DNA of 5,302 bases from Pseudobdellovibrionaceae bacterium (lineage in GTDB: Bacteria > Bdellovibrionota > Bdellovibrionia > Bdellovibrionales > JAMPXM01): assembly GCA_016791465.1 (NCBI GenBank), contig JAEUWE010000503.1, forward strand, positions 1 through 5,302, read 5' to 3'. The translations under genes were made by a program, and so were the position numbers. Positions 1-5,302 of the stretch are shown one piece after another. A model generated the notes under the pieces. The model did no database searches. It was not told where the DNA came from and saw only the letters and a list, made by a program, of their open reading frames with translations. Position 1 is the stretch's first letter; each line of letters starts with the position of its first letter.

Positions 1-789
1 GTGCGCCAAGGAATGCGCAACTTTGGTCCATCGGGTGCGGCCTATATGAATTGGATGAATACAACATCTGATCCCGAGCCATTTTTCAATCGACTCCGAT
101 TGATCGCTGAGCTCTATAAACTCGGTGAAATCCAAATCTACAACGACCGCGATGCCAGCTGTGCGAAGTCCGACGACCTTCAGTCTTGTCCAATGGTAAA
201 GACCGAGATCAGCGCCGACCGTGTTGTCGACGAGACTGTTCGTACAGTGCAGTTCCTCTCGCTGTCTGATGTAACAAAAGCGCCGAAAACTGATCTTGAA
301 ACCATCAATTGGCTTGGAGCCAATAGCCGTTGGAACAAAGATCGTCTCCGCGGCTTCTTACTCGATCAAAATGGTGACCCCGTGACACCACTTGAAGGCG
401 TTTATCGCGTTATGACCGATGACCAAACTCAGGTCGACGAGGCCCGTGAGTTTCATATGACAGAGAAGTCTGTCGGACATTTCTTGTTTACACCAGAGGA
501 GCGCTTCAAGACCGTTCTTCGAAATGGCTTCACACCAAGGGTCAAACAATACTTTGCCCGTATCCATCAGTTTGAAGCGGCTGTTCAACGTCGCGAACAG
601 AAAGATGCAGCGACTGGACAGATGATCGACTTTAGCTATGAGATTCTGCGGGGTGAATTGAAGCGAACACCAATTGAGATGAGAGACGGACGGCCTATTT
701 ACCTGAGCCGACCAAAAGTCGATGATCTGCGTACGCGTCAAGAGATCTTCAATCGCGAAACCAACGACGTTTTTAACAACGGTAACTGA
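1..789 (+). CDS. Uncharacterised protein, probably 5'-truncated by the window edge
   Basis: The frame is open from the first base to a TGA stop at 787-789 and gives 262 residues. The GTG at position 1 is simply the first codon in view. No ribosome binding site is visible for it, and the next ATG (13-15) has AAGGA directly abutting it, which is too close, so the true start is probably upstream. I recognise no family. Residues 25-49 look like an amphipathic helix running into a short strand. Cys54 and Cys63 are the only cysteines and could form a disulfide if the protein is exported. The second half (about 145-262) is charged and predominantly helical. There is no transmembrane segment in the visible part, and any signal peptide would lie outside the window. 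The stop is 14 bases before the next gene, an outer-membrane barrel, which suggests one operon and possibly an envelope role. Coding status is well supported by length and gene packing; function is unknown. Confidence 0.85.
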   Translation: MRQGMRNFGPSGAAYMNWMNTTSDPEPFFNRLRLIAELYKLGEIQIYNDRDASCAKSDDLQSCPMVKTEISADRVVDETVRTVQFLSLSDVTKAPKTDLETINWLGANSRWNKDRLRGFLLDQNGDPVTPLEGVYRVMTDDQTQVDEAREFHMTEKSVGHFLFTPEERFKTVLRNGFTPRVKQYFARIHQFEAAVQRREQKDAATGQMIDFSYEILRGELKRTPIEMRDGRPIYLSRPKVDDLRTRQEIFNRETNDVFNNGN

Positions 790-794
790 GAAAG
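788..794 (+). promoter_or_regulatory. Weak ribosome binding site for the beta-barrel gene
   Basis: The purine run GAGAAAG overlaps the TGA stop of the preceding gene and ends nine bases before the GTG at 804. It matches the anti-Shine-Dalgarno sequence only partly (GAG). It is the only candidate in the 14-base gap and supports GTG 804 as the start. A TAA at 783-785 in the same frame prevents any start much further upstream. Confidence 0.4.
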
Positions 795-803
795 ATTCCC
801 CAC

Positions 804-1748
804 GTGACGAAACCGAACCGACTGACGACAACATCAAATCCAACTTCGCTGGCAAAGCCTGCGATGCTGTTCCTGTTGTTCTTTGTTGGGATTGATCTGG
901 CGTCGGCGAAAGCGTCTGAATCAAAATCGGGTACGCTTTCTGCGGCCATCGCATCCCGCGCCGGCAGTCGAATCACGACAAACTCATCGCTTGCTTATAG
1001 TGTACGCGGCGATCTCGCCCAAGAGCGCGAACCTCGCGTTCTCTCTCACCGCCTCAGCGTCGGAACATCATTGACGCTTCTTGATCGAAAAGTGGTTCGG
1101 GACTTTGACGATGAGCTCGCCAATGAGGTCCTCACTGGCTCGCTGGCGTTCGCTGGCCAATACACCTCTATTGGCCAAGAAATAGAGGAAACTCAAGACG
1201 GCATTCTTGAGATGACTGATCTTGATTTCACATTGAGCCGGTCGGTTCATCTGAGCGATCTCGGCCCGGCACGCAACACACTCGATCTTGCGTTCGGTAA
1301 CGTCTTCCCGACCTCAATTTCGACCCAGTACGAAGGCGTTCAATCAGTACCTTATCTGTCAATCGCATCGACGCTCGGCTTCCGCGGCGGTCTTATCAAC
1401 CTCAGCCAGTCCGTGTCGACGGAGTATACCGTAAACACGTTCCGGTTCAGTCCGACTACGCGTGCGATCAACTCAGACCTATCGTACTCTTACAACCTTG
1501 GAGTTTCTCTGCGCCTCGGAGGCGGATTTAAACTTGGACTTGGCGGCAACATTCGCCTCACTCATTTCCTTGATGAAACTCTGACGTCGAGTATTGGCAA
1601 CAGTCAAAGTTTGAGTTGGACGCGTGATAGCTACACAGTTGCTCTTCGTCACTCAAACGGCGCACGTCCCGAGGATAAGCAAACGACTCTCTGGTTCATA
1701 GACGAATATCGACGTGTGCTCAGCCTGAGCGTGATGGCGAGGTTTTAA
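804..1748 (+). CDS. Predicted outer-membrane beta-barrel protein with signal peptide
   Basis: This gene encodes 314 residues, starting at GTG. Residues 1-20 form a polar N-region with Lys and Arg. Residues 21-32 are a hydrophobic core, and Ala33-Ser34-Ala35 is a good signal peptidase I site, giving a mature protein from about Lys36. The internal ATG at 864 would leave no positive charge before the core, so the GTG start is preferred. The mature part has no cysteine and alternates polar and hydrophobic residues in amphipathic strands, for example at about 62-68, 83-93, 226-237, 241-254, 268-283 and 303-314. Polar loops and a Gly-rich turn (239-241) separate them. The chain ends in Met-Ala-Arg-Phe, and a terminal aromatic residue is the usual recognition signal for the Bam machinery. 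I estimate 10-12 strands from reading the pattern, not from a predictor. I cannot assign a family or substrate. Its stop overlaps the next start, so the lipoprotein downstream is a likely partner. A cysteine-free exported barrel is well supported; transport versus structural role is open. Confidence 0.88.
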   Translation: MTKPNRLTTTSNPTSLAKPAMLFLLFFVGIDLASAKASESKSGTLSAAIASRAGSRITTNSSLAYSVRGDLAQEREPRVLSHRLSVGTSLTLLDRKVVRDFDDELANEVLTGSLAFAGQYTSIGQEIEETQDGILEMTDLDFTLSRSVHLSDLGPARNTLDLAFGNVFPTSISTQYEGVQSVPYLSIASTLGFRGGLINLSQSVSTEYTVNTFRFSPTTRAINSDLSYSYNLGVSLRLGGGFKLGLGGNIRLTHFLDETLTSSIGNSQSLSWTRDSYTVALRHSNGARPEDKQTTLWFIDEYRRVLSLSVMARF

Positions 1749-1750
1749 TG
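1739..1750 (+). promoter_or_regulatory. Ribosome binding site and TAATG translational-coupling junction
   Basis: GAGG at 1739-1742 lies five bases before the ATG at 1748-1750, so the Shine-Dalgarno sequence for the lipoprotein gene is inside the last codons of the barrel gene. The barrel's TAA (1746-1748) shares one base with the ATG. This arrangement typically lets a terminating ribosome reinitiate, tying the amounts of the two proteins together. It also fixes the start that produces the signal peptide and lipobox of the next protein. Confidence 0.8.
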
Positions 1751-4700
1751 CTGAAAGCACTCGTTGGACTTCTTCTCATTACGATCACCCTTTCGATAGG
1801 TTGCAATCGAACGGAGTCTCCTCGTCGCTCACACGAAACCGCCCGACCATCGGAAACAGTCGAGACGCCGACCGCCACAACTGCGTCTGAGGTTATGGCG
1901 CTGTCAAAAAAAGAAACTATTCAGGTGCAACAGTTTGAAGCTGCGCTTGCCACCGATCGTCTTGAGCGACAGCTTCGCAGCGAATCAGAATCTGACAGAC
2001 AGATGCTTTACATGGTCCTCAAGCAAGCCGCAGCAACAATCGAAAACCCCGAGACTTCGACCTCAGCTCGAGCGGCAGTCGGAAGGGCTTTCAGCGCAGC
2101 AATCCTGAATGGTTGTTCAATAAATTTGTCCGTTCAGCTTCGCGGTTGTCGCTTTCTGCGCCTGTTTAAGGGACAGGAAGCGGCGACGACGCTGGCGATC
2201 GCTGCGGCTCAATCAGAAAGCGACGTCCTTCGCCGTCATAGCCTCCTCGGAATTGCCTACAATCTAACCAACAGGGTCGACGATACTCGAGTCGACATCG
2301 AATACATTCGCGAAGCTCCGAACTACGAAGCGGCAATCAACGGCCAGCCCCAGCTCCAGAATCAACACAATGAGATTCTCGAACAAGCCCTCATCCGCGT
2401 CAGCCGGTCGCCAGAAGCCATCAATTCTATCAAAAAATTGCTTGCTGAGCGCTACGACGTTTTTAATCTGTCGAGTCCCCGCCGATCGACCAATACACGC
2501 ATCGATTCAATTGTATTCGCAATTGGTGTAGACGAGTTCATTCGGTCTAACCGTTGGAGAAATGAGCTCTCAAAAGTTCTTTCGACAGCGAACAACACTG
2601 TCGCTCTTTACAACGAGCAACTGAAGGACCGTCCACGCCTTTCCGAATCTCTCGGCCTCGCAAACTCCATTCCTGCAACATTTGAGACTTTGATTTTTGA
2701 ATCGGTCTGGTCTGGACGCCTCTCTCCTGATGAGGCCGCTCGTCTTTTGGCCGCTCGTGGCAATCTCGACGAGTCTGAGAGAGAGAGGACCCGCACAGCA
2801 CTCCTCGAGTTCGCGCAGATCCGGTTTTTCTTAGCGGCCCGCCAGGTCAACGATGTCATCTTACGTTTTTTTGCAAAACCAGGTTCATTTGCAACAGCCA
2901 ATGCGTTTCAAGATGGCTTAAAAGAAGGCGATAAGGGCCAAGCAATTTGGGCCGATACCATTCGCCGTATTGAGGCATTGAAACTCTTCCGAGATCGCGC
3001 CTTGGCTGATACCACCAAGTCGTCAGCTGTGAATCAGCGCCTCGAATCTTACTTTTCTGGAATCGACCAGAACATTCGTCTCGTCTCGACCTACCCCAGT
3101 ATGCTTCTTCTTTCTTATCACCTCGCCCGCCTCAAATTTAGTCTGAAGATTTTCACGTGGACCGGTCTGCTCGAAATTCACGCCGGAACAATTCTCGAAT
3201 ACTTCTTTAGCGGAGGCCTCACCCCGTGGTTCCCCTATAGCAACGACCGAAGTCCGATCCAAGCTTCGCAGATTCCCATCGTCGTTCACTACGCCCTTGA
3301 GCTTGGCCTGTTCTCTGGCGGGGGCGCCGATCCTGCGACGTTTGTTGACCTTCTCGCAACGCAGATGGCTGGCTCACTCAAGAGCGATGTCGAAAAAATT
3401 GACCGCGCCTTTGAAAAACACTACGAACTCGACCCCCGTATCACAGAATTCCATCGCATCTGTAAAGTTCAAGAACAGCGTACGGCGACAAAAAATCCGC
3501 GCTACGCCTCGCCATCGATCACTCTCGACCAATTCCGCCGGTTCACAATCGTCGGAATGCCGGAAGGCTACGGCAGCGACGCCCAGCACAGTTCACTCCT
3601 CGCTGCATGGTCATTTTATGGCACCGAAGCCACAACCACCAAAATGCGACTTGATGAGAATCTCGAAGTCATTCGGCTTGAGTACACGCGCACGCTCGAG
3701 CGCATTCAGCACATCGAACGAATGATAAAAACTCATCTCGAGCGCCATCAATCGGCCGGTCGCGAACAGACGATCGCATCGATGCGCTCATCCATCGTTC
3801 CCCTCGAGAACCTAAAGAAGCAGGTTTACACTCGCATCTTCCGCATCAATAAAACGATCTCACAATGTGGTGAAATGCTGGCTCGCGCTGAGCTGAGTGC
3901 ACAAAAGCAGATTCTCGTCGGCCTTGAGAGTCATCTTCGAGATGTTCACCGCGCGATGAGTAAAGCCCGTGTCGCCGGCCTGACTGGCGTTGGCAAAGAA
4001 TTTGGGTTTTCTGGAAAGGTCGCACTGCCCGGGCTGGACGAGCACGAAACCAAGCTCGGATATACCACCGAGAGCTTCCGCGCATCAAAACTCCAACTCT
4101 TACTTCGCGCCCGCTCAATTCTTGAGAATGGCTTTAGCACGGCCAGTGGTGAGATTGGTCAACCGATGCGCGATCAGAACTCAATTCAGATCCCAGCTCG
4201 TCTTCGCGACGTGACTGAGAGTCTTCGCAGCGAGGTCATTAGTATTGAATGGTCCGAGAGCGAAGATCAGTTTGTGAATCGCGGAATTCGCTTGATCATG
4301 CCTGACCGCGATGCGCTATTTTACTGGCCAGAGTTCAATAGCACCATCATCTCAATTCGCTCGCGAATTCGAAGTCTTGCGGCACTCACCAAAGCCGGCG
4401 TACAAGACACGAACGATGGCCCGCAATCGTTCTCAGCACAAGAGCTAATTCGCTCAACTCTTGAGATGGAAAACTGGCTTGAGATGGATGCAACGTGGAA
4501 ACGCGTTTTGAATCTCACCGGCCGTTACTCGCGCTTTTCTTTGGACTCCATGCTCGATACTTTCGCGTGGGGTGGAACCGACCACACTTTCTATGGCTTG
4601 CTCGACAACCTCTTCAAGCAAATCACAGCGGACAAGCTTGGCGAGAACCAGGGCGATGTTGAGTCTACGCGCTACCGCAATCGCGTTGGCGTCATTGCAG

Positions 4701-5041
4701 AGTTTGCCGATCACTCGATGACCATGAATGCCCTCGGACAGCCCATGCTTGCCATTCCGACCGAGACACTGCGCGACCTCGATCAGGTCTACCGTCATCG
4801 GGTCGACTCTCACCTTGAGTCAATGGCGACATTTCTGTCGATCGCCCGCCAGCTCGAGGCTCGACGCTCTCGCTCTCCGGAGGCCTTCCCGTCTTGGAGA
4901 ATCTTCTCATCGCGCCCGGCTCCCCAAGTTCCAATACTTCGCGCGACACTGGTCGAGAACTATCGGGCTGAAATCGCAGAAATGGCTCGTCAGACTGGCT
5001 ATAAGGCGCCCGAGTCCTTTACTCGCGCCTCTGGGCAGTAA
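1748..5041 (+). CDS. Very large predicted lipoprotein (1097 aa), helical with a coiled-coil segment, family unknown
   Basis: The N-terminus has Lys3, a hydrophobic stretch (4-17) and the lipobox Ser16-Ile17-Gly18-Cys19, so Cys19 should be lipidated and become residue 1. Position +2 is Asn, not the Asp that classically retains lipoproteins in the inner membrane in E. coli. Outer-membrane placement is therefore plausible but unproven. Residues 20-48 are rich in Ser, Thr, Glu and Pro, like a flexible tether. The rest reads as mainly helical. Residues 449-487 are the most hydrophobic interior part, followed by a Gly/Pro/aromatic stretch, but they are broken by Arg, Lys, His and Glu and do not look like a clean membrane span. 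About 635-742 is a long charged heptad-like helix, probably a coiled coil. There are only five cysteines (19, 123, 134, 572, 707); Cys123 and Cys134 could pair. I see no catalytic motif and no convincing TPR, peptidoglycan-binding or protease domain. A scaffold or adaptor role beside the upstream barrel is inference. The frame is intact, with no sign of frameshift. Confidence 0.9.
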   Translation: MLKALVGLLLITITLSIGCNRTESPRRSHETARPSETVETPTATTASEVMALSKKETIQVQQFEAALATDRLERQLRSESESDRQMLYMVLKQAAATIENPETSTSARAAVGRAFSAAILNGCSINLSVQLRGCRFLRLFKGQEAATTLAIAAAQSESDVLRRHSLLGIAYNLTNRVDDTRVDIEYIREAPNYEAAINGQPQLQNQHNEILEQALIRVSRSPEAINSIKKLLAERYDVFNLSSPRRSTNTRIDSIVFAIGVDEFIRSNRWRNELSKVLSTANNTVALYNEQLKDRPRLSESLGLANSIPATFETLIFESVWSGRLSPDEAARLLAARGNLDESERERTRTALLEFAQIRFFLAARQVNDVILRFFAKPGSFATANAFQDGLKEGDKGQAIWADTIRRIEALKLFRDRALADTTKSSAVNQRLESYFSGIDQNIRLVSTYPSMLLLSYHLARLKFSLKIFTWTGLLEIHAGTILEYFFSGGLTPWFPYSNDRSPIQASQIPIVVHYALELGLFSGGGADPATFVDLLATQMAGSLKSDVEKIDRAFEKHYELDPRITEFHRICKVQEQRTATKNPRYASPSITLDQFRRFTIVGMPEGYGSDAQHSSLLAAWSFYGTEATTTKMRLDENLEVIRLEYTRTLERIQHIERMIKTHLERHQSAGREQTIASMRSSIVPLENLKKQVYTRIFRINKTISQCGEMLARAELSAQKQILVGLESHLRDVHRAMSKARVAGLTGVGKEFGFSGKVALPGLDEHETKLGYTTESFRASKLQLLLRARSILENGFSTASGEIGQPMRDQNSIQIPARLRDVTESLRSEVISIEWSESEDQFVNRGIRLIMPDRDALFYWPEFNSTIISIRSRIRSLAALTKAGVQDTNDGPQSFSAQELIRSTLEMENWLEMDATWKRVLNLTGRYSRFSLDSMLDTFAWGGTDHTFYGLLDNLFKQITADKLGENQGDVESTRYRNRVGVIAEFADHSMTMNALGQPMLAIPTETLRDLDQVYRHRVDSHLESMATFLSIARQLEARRSRSPEAFPSWRIFSSRPAPQVPILRATLVENYRAEIAEMARQTGYKAPESFTRASGQ

Positions 5042-5050
5042 ACTATCGCG

Positions 5051-5079
5051 TTGCCACGAGTAAACGACTTGGGTATTTT
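5051..5079 (+). promoter_or_regulatory. Predicted sigma-70-type promoter for the tRNA gene
   Basis: TTGCCA at 5051-5056 matches the -35 consensus at five of six positions. TATTTT at 5074-5079 matches the -10 consensus at four of six. The spacer is exactly 17 bases. Transcription would start near 5086-5087, leaving a leader of roughly eight bases before the mature tRNA end at 5095. The element begins nine bases after the lipoprotein stop codon, so the tRNA is probably transcribed independently. Read-through from the upstream genes is also possible, because no terminator lies between them. Confidence 0.6.
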
Positions 5080-5094
5080 CAATCCAAACTCTGC

Positions 5095-5170
5095 GACCCC
5101 ATAGCTCAAGTGGATAGAGCCCAGGTTTCCTAAACCTGTTATCCCCGTTCAACTCGGGGTGGGGTTACCA
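5095..5170 (+). tRNA. tRNA-Arg, anticodon CCT, CCA encoded
   Basis: The 76-base cloverleaf is complete. The acceptor stem pairs 5095-5101 with 5160-5166, including a G-T wobble at the first pair. The D stem pairs GCTC (5104-5107) with GAGC (5117-5120). The anticodon stem pairs CAGGT (5122-5126) with ACCTG (5134-5138), with a seven-base loop holding CCT at 5129-5131. A four-base variable loop follows. The T stem pairs CCCCG with CGGGG around the loop TTCAACT (5148-5154). Position 73 is A5167 and CCA (5168-5170) is encoded. The D loop carries G18-G19 (5112-5113) and A20 (5114). A20 and C35 (5130) are the known arginyl-tRNA synthetase identity elements, supporting arginine. It reads AGG, a codon used sparingly here: I found about five, for example the penultimate codon of the barrel gene. 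Confidence 0.97.
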
Positions 5171-5184
5171 TTCTGGCTGGCACT

Positions 5185-5280
5185 ATGGCAAAGATCGATC
5201 TTTGTCCGTTCATCACGTCTCTATATGATTCGGCTGCCTGGAGGTTTCACGATTTCGACATACAGAAAGGGCCGCTCTAA
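5185..5280 (+). CDS. Possible 31-residue small protein or leader peptide (doubtful)
   Basis: ATG at 5185-5187 opens a frame that closes with TAA at 5278-5280 and starts 15 bases after the tRNA. The product would carry one cysteine (Cys7) and several aromatic residues (Phe9, Tyr14, Trp19, Phe21, Phe24). No Shine-Dalgarno sequence precedes the ATG. The frame is short enough to occur by chance, and it contains the palindrome at 5189-5204. An opposite-strand frame open from the window edge (5302) to a TGA at 5213-5215 competes for the same DNA and could be the C-terminus of a minus-strand gene. I cannot decide between these, or whether neither is real. Confidence 0.18.
   Translation: MAKIDLCPFITSLYDSAAWRFHDFDIQKGPL
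5189..5204. repeat. Perfect 16-base palindrome with two overlapping GATC sites
   Basis: CAAAGATCGATCTTTG is its own reverse complement. As RNA it could fold into a six-pair stem with a four-base TCGA loop, extended by a G-T and a G-C pair outside (5187-5188 with 5205-5206). It lies 18 bases after the tRNA CCA. No T-run follows on either strand, so a classical intrinsic terminator is not supported. A protein-binding site, an RNA 3'-end processing structure or chance all remain possible. Confidence 0.55.
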
Positions 5281-5299
5281 CAAGCCGCCCTGCCATGTC
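5257..5299. repeat. Nested inverted repeat at the right window edge
   Basis: The outer arms GACAT (5257-5261) and ATGTC (5295-5299) enclose the inner arms AGGGC (5268-5272) and GCCCT (5287-5291). Inside, after a C/C mismatch, GCT (5274-5276) can pair with AGC (5283-5285) around the loop CTAACA. The result is a hairpin with an internal loop of six against three bases. No T-run is visible before the window ends. It could be a regulatory RNA structure, an operator or the start of an RNA gene; the sequence stops too soon to say. Confidence 0.4.
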
Positions 5300-5302
5300 C
5301 CG

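Noticed and set aside
358..954. A 198-codon minus-strand frame antisense to the end of the first gene and the start of the barrel gene
   Set aside because: It lies opposite two well-packed plus-strand genes, crosses their junction, and its translation shows no recognisable domain or signal. It is explained as a shadow frame.
764..2466. A 13-base direct repeat, ACGACGTTTTTAA, at 764-776 and 2454-2466
   Set aside because: Both copies encode Asp-Val-Phe-Asn in frame in different genes and the flanks differ. The shared tetrapeptide plus chance explains it.
3297..3725. A 142-codon plus-strand frame in a different phase inside the lipoprotein gene
   Set aside because: It starts with TTG without a convincing ribosome site, and its translation is a Ser/Arg-rich by-product of the real frame, which continues intact through the region.
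4454..4813. A 119-codon minus-strand frame opposite the lipoprotein gene
   Set aside because: It is fully contained in a long coding gene, and nothing in its sequence or surroundings supports expression.
5042..5094. An intrinsic terminator after the lipoprotein gene
   Set aside because: No stem followed by a T-run is present in these 53 bases. The T-rich part (5074-5079) is better explained as a -10 element.
5240..5244. A GGAGG Shine-Dalgarno sequence for a downstream gene
   Set aside because: No ATG, GTG or TTG lies at a workable distance after it on the plus strand.
5240..5302. The start of a tmRNA, suggested by GATTTCGAC at 5251-5259
   Set aside because: Only the TTCGAC core resembles the conserved tmRNA 5' region. 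No suitable acceptor-stem start precedes it, the following bases do not match, and the window ends before the 3' half could be seen.

Overview
The window appears to come from a Gram-negative bacterium. It encodes a signal-peptide-bearing beta-barrel protein ending in phenylalanine, which is typical of outer-membrane proteins, and a very large lipoprotein, plus a tRNA gene with an encoded CCA end. Base composition is near 50 percent GC and looks even across the window. The gene style (large, unfamiliar exported proteins) would fit the Bdellovibrionota or another deltaproteobacterial lineage, but that is a weak impression and no marker gene settles it.

Layout: positions 1-5041 hold three consecutive plus-strand genes that look like one transcription unit. 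The first (1-789, probably missing its 5' end) encodes a protein I cannot name. After a 14-base gap comes a 314-residue predicted outer-membrane beta-barrel (804-1748). Its stop codon overlaps the start of the third gene in a TAATG junction. The third gene (1748-5041) encodes a 1097-residue lipoprotein that is mostly alpha-helical, with a probable coiled coil. The tight spacing, the translational coupling and the shared envelope destination suggest that the barrel and the lipoprotein work together at the outer membrane. What they do cannot be read from the sequence.

Downstream, a good sigma-70-type promoter (5051-5079) precedes a complete tRNA-Arg(CCT) gene (5095-5170). The last 132 bases hold a perfect 16-base palindrome, a 31-codon open frame of uncertain status, and a nested inverted repeat at the window edge. 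Nothing there can be assigned a function. I saw no insertion sequence, CRISPR array, rRNA or recognisable defence gene.

The candidates most worth following are the uncharacterised barrel/lipoprotein pair and the structured stretch just after the tRNA.
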